The notes under the pieces are model-generated. The model was not told the origin of the DNA and did not search any database. It saw only the letters and a list, made by a program, of their open reading frames with translations. A stretch of 64,000 nt of DNA from Haemophilus haemolyticus (lineage in GTDB: Bacteria > Pseudomonadota > Gammaproteobacteria > Enterobacterales > Pasteurellaceae). A program made the position numbers and the translations under genes. The stretch is from the NCBI RefSeq assembly GCF_001679045.1, contig NZ_LYCK01000011.1, positions 62,001 to 126,000 of the forward strand. Direction: 5' to 3'. Positions 58,099 through 64,000 of this stretch are shown here, in pieces. How positions within the stretch are numbered: the stretch's first letter is position 1; each line of letters begins with the position of its first letter.

Positions 58099-58959
58099 CT
58101 ATTCTAACCATTCACTCCGATTCGGTGAGTTCAAAATTTGTTGGCACAAAAACGGCTCAGGTGGCGTAACTTTAGGTTTACTCACGGAAGTGCCTGGTTT
58201 TGGCGGTTCAAACCAAGAATATAATTCGTCTCCACAACCATCACCGGCAGGAACGGGGGCTTGATTTTCACAATAAGGCGCATCTGCTGGGCAAGTTAAA
58301 CGAACATGAAAATGAGAATCGTGACCATACCAAGGACGAACTTTGTGTAGCCAACCACGATCATTACCAGCGGTTTGGCATAATTTTACCTTAATCGCAG
58401 GATTAACAAAAATACGCGTCACGCTTGGATCTTGCGCGGCTAACTTGATTAACGTCGCATGATTGCTATTCCATACACGTTCATCCACTCGTTGTGCCTT
58501 TCTATCTACAACTAATAAACCTTTGCCATCAGAATTCAGCGCATCGGCGTCTGACATTTCGCCCATTCTTAACCAAATATCCGCATCTAATCCCATCTGA
58601 TGGCTAGCATGACCCGTTAAAAATCGTCCACCTCCTGGCATGGCAATATCGCCCACTAACATAGTTGGCAACCCTGCAGCTTTAGCACGTTGCCCCAAGT
58701 GTTCAAGATACTGAATCATATTTGGGTGGCCATAATAACGATTGCGATTCATACGAATCACTTGGTAACCTTCCCCTTTCGGCGGTAGTGCTTTCGCCCC
58801 AATAATACACCCATTGGTATAACTACCAATAGGTTTTGCTTTTCCATCGTCACTTGGAATTGGTCGCTTCACTTTTTGCCAATCTAGAGGAGACGCAACA
58901 ACGTTCAGAGAGAAAAATGCGGTAAAAATTATGGTTGTTTTTAATAAAATTTTATTCAT
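58099..58959 (-). CDS. mepA: Penicillin-insensitive murein endopeptidase MepA
   Basis: A periplasmic LAS metallopeptidase that cuts D-Ala-mDAP crosslinks in peptidoglycan. The 286-residue protein has a signal peptide ending near SLNVVASPLD, and metal/catalytic motifs GHASHQMGLDADIW and HDSHFHVRLTCP. I start at ATG 58959 (MNKILLKTT); the longer frame from 59004 has a charged N-terminus before the signal peptide. The E. coli order aroC-mepA-yfcA is kept. Confidence 0.94.
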   Translation of the reverse strand: MNKILLKTTIIFTAFFSLNVVASPLDWQKVKRPIPSDDGKAKPIGSYTNGCIIGAKALPPKGEGYQVIRMNRNRYYGHPNMIQYLEHLGQRAKAAGLPTMLVGDIAMPGGGRFLTGHASHQMGLDADIWLRMGEMSDADALNSDGKGLLVVDRKAQRVDERVWNSNHATLIKLAAQDPSVTRIFVNPAIKVKLCQTAGNDRGWLHKVRPWYGHDSHFHVRLTCPADAPYCENQAPVPAGDGCGDELYSWFEPPKPGTSVSKPKVTPPEPFLCQQILNSPNRSEWLE

Positions 58960-59007
58960 TCTAATATCATCATTAATAGTTTCATCGTCGATAAATATAC
59001 CCACGAT

Positions 59008-59054
59008 AAAAAATAACTCCCCTTTGAGGAATATGCATTGCTCAAAGGGGGAAA
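59008..59054 (-). terminator. Terminator after aroC
   Basis: CCCCTTTGAG (59019-59028) pairs perfectly with CTCAAAGGGG (59041-59050). On the minus strand AGTTATTTTTTATC follows. Confidence 0.85.
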
Positions 59055-59105
59055 ATCAAAGCTTATCTAGGAGATAGCGAGCTAGCCTTAAATATTACAT
59101 TAAGA

Positions 59106-60179
59106 TCACTTACACTGTGCCTTAAAACGTAATAGATGATCTAATAAAACAATCGCCATCATGGCTTCTGCGATTGGCACAGCACGAATACCCACACAAG
59201 GATCGTGTCGACCTTTTGTTACAACCTCTACTGCTTCGCCATTAAGATTGATTGAACGACCAGGAATTGTAATACTTGAAGTCGGTTTTAGCGCAATAGT
59301 GGCGATAATCGGTTGACCAGAACTAATTCCCCCTAAAATGCCACCGGCATGATTGCTTTCAAATCCATCGGGGGTCATTTCATCACGATGTTCACTTCCA
59401 CGTTGCTCAACCACCGCAAAACCATCACCAATTTCGATGCCTTTTACTGCATTAATTCCCATTAATGCATGGGCAAGATCCGCATCTAAACGGTCAAATA
59501 CTGGCTCGCCTAATCCTACTGGAACATTTTCAGCGATAACAGTAAGTTTTGCGCCAATAGAATCCCCTTCTTTTTTAAGTTCACGGATTAATTCATCGAA
59601 TTTTTCTACCGCACTTTCATCAGGACAAAAGAATGGATTGCTATTTATCTTTTCCCAATCAATTTTCTCGATGGTTTGCGGCGCAATTTTCACATGGCCG
59701 ATTTGACTTAAAAAACCGCGGACTTCAATACCAAAATGTTCGCGTAAATATTTCTTCGCAATAGCCCCCGCAGCAACCCGCATCGCTGTTTCACGCGCTG
59801 AAGAACGCCCACCGCCACGGTAATCACGGATTCCATACTTTTGCTGATAGGTAAAGTCTGCATGACCTGGGCGAAAACGATCTTTAATGTCACCATAATC
59901 TTGAGAACGCTGATCTGCATTTTTAATGATCATCCCAATACTTGTGCCTGTCGTTTTTCCTTCAAACACACCAGATAAAATTTGAACTTCATCATCCTCA
60001 CGACGCGGCGTGGTATATCGTGATGTCCCTGGTTTACGACGATCTAAATCTGGCTGAATATCTTTCTCAGATAATTCGAGATTTGGCGGTACCCCATCAA
60101 CGATACAGCCTAATGCAATACCATGTGACTCCCCAAAGGTTGTCACACGAAAAAGTTGTCCTATTGTGTTACCCGCCAT
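59106..60179 (-). CDS. aroC: Chorismate synthase
   Basis: It performs the last shikimate step, converting EPSP to chorismate with reduced FMN as cofactor. The 357-residue protein starts [20 protein letters not shown], with signature [20 protein letters not shown], and later GISSGQPI and [18 protein letters not shown]. Length is near E. coli (361). It lies downstream of mscK and upstream of mepA. Uptake signal at 59608. Confidence 0.98.
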   Translation of the reverse strand: MAGNTIGQLFRVTTFGESHGIALGCIVDGVPPNLELSEKDIQPDLDRRKPGTSRYTTPRREDDEVQILSGVFEGKTTGTSIGMIIKNADQRSQDYGDIKDRFRPGHADFTYQQKYGIRDYRGGGRSSARETAMRVAAGAIAKKYLREHFGIEVRGFLSQIGHVKIAPQTIEKIDWEKINSNPFFCPDESAVEKFDELIRELKKEGDSIGAKLTVIAENVPVGLGEPVFDRLDADLAHALMGINAVKGIEIGDGFAVVEQRGSEHRDEMTPDGFESNHAGGILGGISSGQPIIATIALKPTSSITIPGRSINLNGEAVEVVTKGRHDPCVGIRAVPIAEAMMAIVLLDHLLRFKAQCK

Positions 60180-60190
60180 ATTACTTCTCT

Positions 60191-63100
60191 TTAATTAGTT
60201 TTAGTTAATTTTTCCATATTAATGAATGGAATCTCTTCACCCGTGTCTTTATTTTTAATAAAGATATCCAATTGATTGAAAGCAATGTCTATATTATTTT
60301 CTTTAAACAATTGATTTACACGACGATTTAATAAATCAAGCGTATCATTACGATCTGAAATCTGTCCGACATAAACTCGTAACTCATGGTCTAAAGTGCT
60401 TGCACCAAAATTTAAAAATAATGCTCTTGGCTCAGGCTCTTTTAAAACACTAGGCAATTCATAAGCCGCTTGTAACAACAAACGTTTTACTAATTCTAAA
60501 TCGGAGTTATAAGCAACCCCAACAGATATAACTAAACGAGTAATGGTATTTGATAATGCCCAGTTCGTCACTTGCCCTGTTACAAACGATTTATTCGGCA
60601 CAATCACTTCTTTTCTATCAGGATCAATCATTGTAATTGCACGAATACGGATTTTTGCTACCGTACCTGTGACACCGTTTATGGTAACGGTATCGCCCAC
60701 TCGAATTGGGCGTTCAAACAATAAAATAATCCCGGATACAAAGTTTGCAAAGATTTCTTGCATACCAAAGCCCAAACCAACTGAAAGGGCAGCAAATAAC
60801 CATTGCAATTTAGACCAGGACATGCCTAATGTAGCAAATGCCCATGCCCCGCCAACCGCAACTAAAACATAAGTTAACAATGTAGTAATAGTATAAGGCG
60901 TGCCTTGTGAAAGTTTAACCCGTGAGAAAATTAGTACTTCTAAAATACCTGAGATATTTCGTACTAACACATAAGTAATCCCAACAATAACCAAAGCAAC
61001 GAGAAGATTGAATAAAGTGATACTTTCCATCACGGTGCCAGCTTCAGTTGTCGTCGTTTGCTGCCATAAGGTCACTTCACGCAAATAACTTGCCACCGTG
61101 ACAAGATCTGACCAAACATAGTAGAAAATGCCAAACAAAGCAGTCCAAATGAAAAGATCCGCAAAACGCAATAATTGGCTACGCACTTCATTCAGCGCTA
61201 AGCCTTCTTCTTTTTCATTAAGAACAAGCTCATCGGATGTTGATCCTTCATTAATATTTGCTCGTTTTTGATGACGTTTTTCTTCTAAACGGCGATGAGC
61301 CAAGCGACGAGAAGATACAGTAATACCACGATAAATCACTTGACGAATTAACCACCACACACACCATGCGATATAAGAATTAATCAAATGCTGTATTAAA
61401 TTCAATGCAGTGTAATAGTATCCCAACGCAACTAGTATCACTAAGCCAACAGGAATAATCTGTAAACCGAATTGAACGATTTTGACAATAATGTGGTTAT
61501 GGCTTTTTTTCTCATCTTCGTAAGAACGTAGCACATTTTTGAAACGTGGGGCGATGATAATAATGCAGAACAACAATGAAACTATTGTATTCACCTGTCC
61601 AATCACATCATTTGCCAACCCATAATCAGTCACGTTACTAAATACTGATGTATTAAGTAATAACACAACTGCAACAACAATACGTTTAATTACACTTTGA
61701 AAACGCACCGCACTTTGTTGAGAAAATTCAAAGTGACGGACAAAAATCCCATTCGGTCGGAATAAAGAAAGCCAAAACGTGAAGAACCACCAATAGCCAG
61801 CCATACTAAACGACCAATCCCAAAACTCAGTTGGATTTTTCATAAAGAAAAAGCCAAGCATTTGACAAATAGCTAAAAACCATAAAGTTCCAGAAAGCGT
61901 TAAAAATGCAGTAAGCAATAAAGCTTGTGGTGTATTCCACTGATTATCATATTTTAATCGGTTAATTTCGCCGTTAATTTTTGACAGACGTTGTTTGATG
62001 CGATCTTTGAATTTAAAAATAGCCCCACCAACAACAAACAAGCCTAAGCAGTACATCAACAAGTAAGGCAAGTTACTGTAATTTGTTGGTAAACCAATTT
62101 TTTTCACAATACCATCAACTTGCGCCATAAATGCTCGAGGCAATTGAGCAAACCAATCTAAATTAATAGGATTATTGCTTTTAACCCAGAAACTTTGTTG
62201 CTCCAATTTTGATTGAATTTGATCACTAATTTGAGTAATTTGTTGCTGAGTAAGCTCTAAAGAAATAGCTAAATTAAGTTGATTATTCAATGACTTAATT
62301 AAGTCAGAAGCCATTTTACGACGTTCAGTTAGCAAATTAACTAATTGTGTTTTTTCAGCGTGAGTAAATTTCTCACCTTCATCTGATTCGACTTTGGCAA
62401 TATAGGCATCTAAATCGTAAAGTTCATTACGTTTTTGAGTGATATCGAAAATTTGTACGCGCAAATCCGCAATTTGTTTTGATAAACCTTGAATATTTAA
62501 GTTCGTCGGTAATTTTTGTTTTTGTTGTTGAATAATACGAGAAAGCACCAACGTACCTTGTAATGCACTAATTTGCTCTTCGATAGTGTGTTGAGTTTGG
62601 GTTAGGCTATCAAACACATTACGCATTCTTAGATCATCTTGCGTCAAGATGTTCGTCTTTTCAGTTTGTTGCAACAAATATTGACTCAACTCTGCATTAC
62701 GCGCCAATTCTTTCTGAATATAAGCATTTTTTGCACTATTTTGTTGCTGTTGCTGAACTTGTTCTACTTGGTTTTGAGTTTGCGCCAAGTTTTTCTGATT
62801 GATCACTTCTTGGATCGCCACAATTTGTTGTTGTAGCAGTTGCAAACGAACATTCAACAAATCATAACGGCTTTGATAAAGCAATGTCAGCTGATCGCTA
62901 TTTTTCAATAAATCTTGGTTATAAGCGTTTTTTAAATCAATCAACTGTAATTCTATTTGATTTTTTTGACGTAAGGTTTTTGTAAGATTGCTATCGGCTA
63001 ATTGTTGATTAATTTCTTGTGTGCGTTTCAAATTCTCAGTAAGACTGGTTTGTGCACGCTCAGATACAGAACTTTGCCCCGCTAATTGAGTATTCGCTTT

Positions 63101-63529
63101 ACTTAAAGCCGTTTGGGTTTCCTGCTGTTGAACATTAAGTTTGCTTAATGTAGCCTGTAAATCTGCTAAATTTTGAGCTTGATAATCGACTGATTTAGAT
63201 TGTTCTAACTGCTTCTTAAACGCCAATAAATCTGCATTATTTTTCTTAATTTCACTATCAGCATGGGCTAAAACATCATGTAAATCTTCATTATTTTTTT
63301 GTTGAGTTTGAATGAGTTGCAATAAATCTAAAGAGGTTTGCAATTCATTAATAAGCGCAGTTTTTACATCACCGTCAGCCATTTTTTGTGCATCGGCTAA
63401 ATCAGTAGTGAGTTCTTGCTCCGTAGGTAATAATATTTTGCTTTTGTTTGCAGCAAATGTTGGATGCACCGTCGCCCAACCAATTAAAGCTGTAGCTAAA
63501 AGTGCGGTGAAAAAACGTGATATTTTCAT
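60191..63529 (-). CDS. mscK: Mechanosensitive channel MscK (KefA)
   Basis: A large potassium-dependent mechanosensitive channel of the inner membrane. The 1112-residue protein has a signal peptide (to about residue 27), then a long periplasmic coiled coil (about 30-470) rich in glutamine. About eleven membrane helices follow (about 485-920). The MscS-like core includes [26 protein letters not shown] and a beta domain ([19 protein letters not shown]). Length and layout match E. coli MscK (1120). Uptake signals at 61707 and 63500. menE lies upstream on the same strand. Confidence 0.95.
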   Translation of the reverse strand: MKISRFFTALLATALIGWATVHPTFAANKSKILLPTEQELTTDLADAQKMADGDVKTALINELQTSLDLLQLIQTQQKNNEDLHDVLAHADSEIKKNNADLLAFKKQLEQSKSVDYQAQNLADLQATLSKLNVQQQETQTALSKANTQLAGQSSVSERAQTSLTENLKRTQEINQQLADSNLTKTLRQKNQIELQLIDLKNAYNQDLLKNSDQLTLLYQSRYDLLNVRLQLLQQQIVAIQEVINQKNLAQTQNQVEQVQQQQQNSAKNAYIQKELARNAELSQYLLQQTEKTNILTQDDLRMRNVFDSLTQTQHTIEEQISALQGTLVLSRIIQQQKQKLPTNLNIQGLSKQIADLRVQIFDITQKRNELYDLDAYIAKVESDEGEKFTHAEKTQLVNLLTERRKMASDLIKSLNNQLNLAISLELTQQQITQISDQIQSKLEQQSFWVKSNNPINLDWFAQLPRAFMAQVDGIVKKIGLPTNYSNLPYLLMYCLGLFVVGGAIFKFKDRIKQRLSKINGEINRLKYDNQWNTPQALLLTAFLTLSGTLWFLAICQMLGFFFMKNPTEFWDWSFSMAGYWWFFTFWLSLFRPNGIFVRHFEFSQQSAVRFQSVIKRIVVAVVLLLNTSVFSNVTDYGLANDVIGQVNTIVSLLFCIIIIAPRFKNVLRSYEDEKKSHNHIIVKIVQFGLQIIPVGLVILVALGYYYTALNLIQHLINSYIAWCVWWLIRQVIYRGITVSSRRLAHRRLEEKRHQKRANINEGSTSDELVLNEKEEGLALNEVRSQLLRFADLFIWTALFGIFYYVWSDLVTVASYLREVTLWQQTTTTEAGTVMESITLFNLLVALVIVGITYVLVRNISGILEVLIFSRVKLSQGTPYTITTLLTYVLVAVGGAWAFATLGMSWSKLQWLFAALSVGLGFGMQEIFANFVSGIILLFERPIRVGDTVTINGVTGTVAKIRIRAITMIDPDRKEVIVPNKSFVTGQVTNWALSNTITRLVISVGVAYNSDLELVKRLLLQAAYELPSVLKEPEPRALFLNFGASTLDHELRVYVGQISDRNDTLDLLNRRVNQLFKENNIDIAFNQLDIFIKNKDTGEEIPFINMEKLTKTN

Positions 63530-63546
63530 AAGTTACCTGTATTTTT

Positions 63547-64000
63547 TTATTGTTCGTTTATTTGTTTTGCTAACCAATCGGCAAGCACTTTACGTGATAT
63601 TTTTATTGCACCAGTAGATAAATCTACTGGCAATTCATAATAAGCTATTGGCTGTTTAAAGCGAGCCAATTTATCTTGTAAAAATTCAGTGAGTTTTTCG
63701 ACCGCACTTTGATTAAAGGGTTCATTCAAAGCAACAATCGCAACTGGGCGATAGCCAAATTCATGATCGGCGTTGGGTAAAACAAAAACTTGTTTCACCA
63801 TAGCATTTTTCAGAATCACTTGCTCTATTTCTTCTGGCTGAATATTTTCACCGCCTGAAATAAACATATTATCAAGTCGTCCGATAATAACCAGTTCACC
63901 CTCTTGCAAAATGCCTTTATCTTTTGTCTGAAGCCAGTCGTCTTCATTCGTTAATGGAAAAATTTGTCGATCTTTCCAATACCCCATCGCCAAACCCGCG
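63547..64000 (-). CDS. menE: o-Succinylbenzoate-CoA ligase, C-terminal part (partial)
   Basis: The final ~150 residues of an adenylate-forming ligase, running off the right edge. GRLDNMFISGGENIQPEEIE is the conserved hinge and C-terminal domain signature. The late catalytic lysine lies in TGAIKISRKVL. The assignment to menaquinone synthesis (MenE) rests on similarity and on the known H. influenzae order menE-mscK-aroC as I recall it. The start lies outside the window; the internal ATG at 63993 is not the start. Uptake signal at 63701. Confidence 0.8.
   Translation of the reverse strand, partial: AGLAMGYWKDRQIFPLTNEDDWLQTKDKGILQEGELVIIGRLDNMFISGGENIQPEEIEQVILKNAMVKQVFVLPNADHEFGYRPVAIVALNEPFNQSAVEKLTEFLQDKLARFKQPIAYYELPVDLSTGAIKISRKVLADWLAKQINEQ

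Noticed and set aside
58960..59004. N-terminal extension of MepA from 59004
   Set aside because: It would put an acidic stretch before the signal peptide; ATG 58959 gives a normal signal sequence.

Overview
The window looks like chromosomal DNA from Haemophilus, in the H. influenzae / H. haemolyticus group. The clearest sign is the 9-base DNA uptake signal AAGTGCGGT or its complement ACCGCACTT, of which I count about 53 copies (roughly one per 1.2 kb, the density known for H. influenzae). Base composition is AT-rich, and nearly every protein resembles a gammaproteobacterial core protein. No CRISPR array, insertion sequence, prophage, tRNA or rRNA was seen.

Layout. 1-3.6 kb: pyruvate dehydrogenase (end of aceE, aceF with three lipoyl domains, lpdA). 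3.8-5.7 kb: an isolated cytoplasmic N-glycosyltransferase gene of the HMW1C/NGT family. 5.8-11.3 kb: apt-dnaX and upp-uraA-hda (nucleobase salvage and replication control). 11.3-16.8 kb, minus strand: cmk, rpsA, ihfB, lapA-lapB-pyrF-yciH. 17-20 kb: hup, a TonB-dependent haem receptor. 20-24 kb, minus strand: dsbC, recJ, a DsbA-like protein and mtn. 24-29.3 kb: prfB-lysS, mdh, argR and a sugar-epimerase-like gene. 29.4-35.6 kb: purF-cvpA, yfbV and ackA-pta. 35.6-45.4 kb: smrB, prmB, an MFS transporter, cysB, rluB, yciO, sucCD, rlmM and gcvA. 45.4-47.4 kb: an RNA-rich stretch holding GcvB, ilvE, a tiny lipoprotein gene and a candidate sRNA. 47.4-55.2 kb: nif3-family gene, ffh, a CNNM/CorC protein, yjjPB, ydcH, a Wzz-like protein and serS. 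55.2-64 kb, minus strand: selD, msbB, yfcA, mepA, aroC, mscK and the end of menE.

Three genes depart from ordinary decoding. prfB has the RF2 autoregulatory +1 frameshift. selD has an in-frame UGA selenocysteine codon followed by a hairpin fitting a bacterial SECIS. dnaX has an A7 tract, a GC-rich hairpin and a -1 stop ten codons on, which would give a gamma-like short product. Simple ORF calling cuts the first two short.

Regulation visible in the sequence includes GcvA half-sites between gcvA and gcvB, a PurR operator before cvpA-purF, a CRP site and an ARG box between mdh and argR, a possible Fur box before hup, a 14-bp perfect hairpin in the ihfB leader, and several terminators built from inverted pairs of uptake signals. 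The items most worth following are the orphan N-glycosyltransferase, the candidate sRNA at 47.3 kb, the three-hairpin leader at 49.8 kb and the dnaX recoding site.
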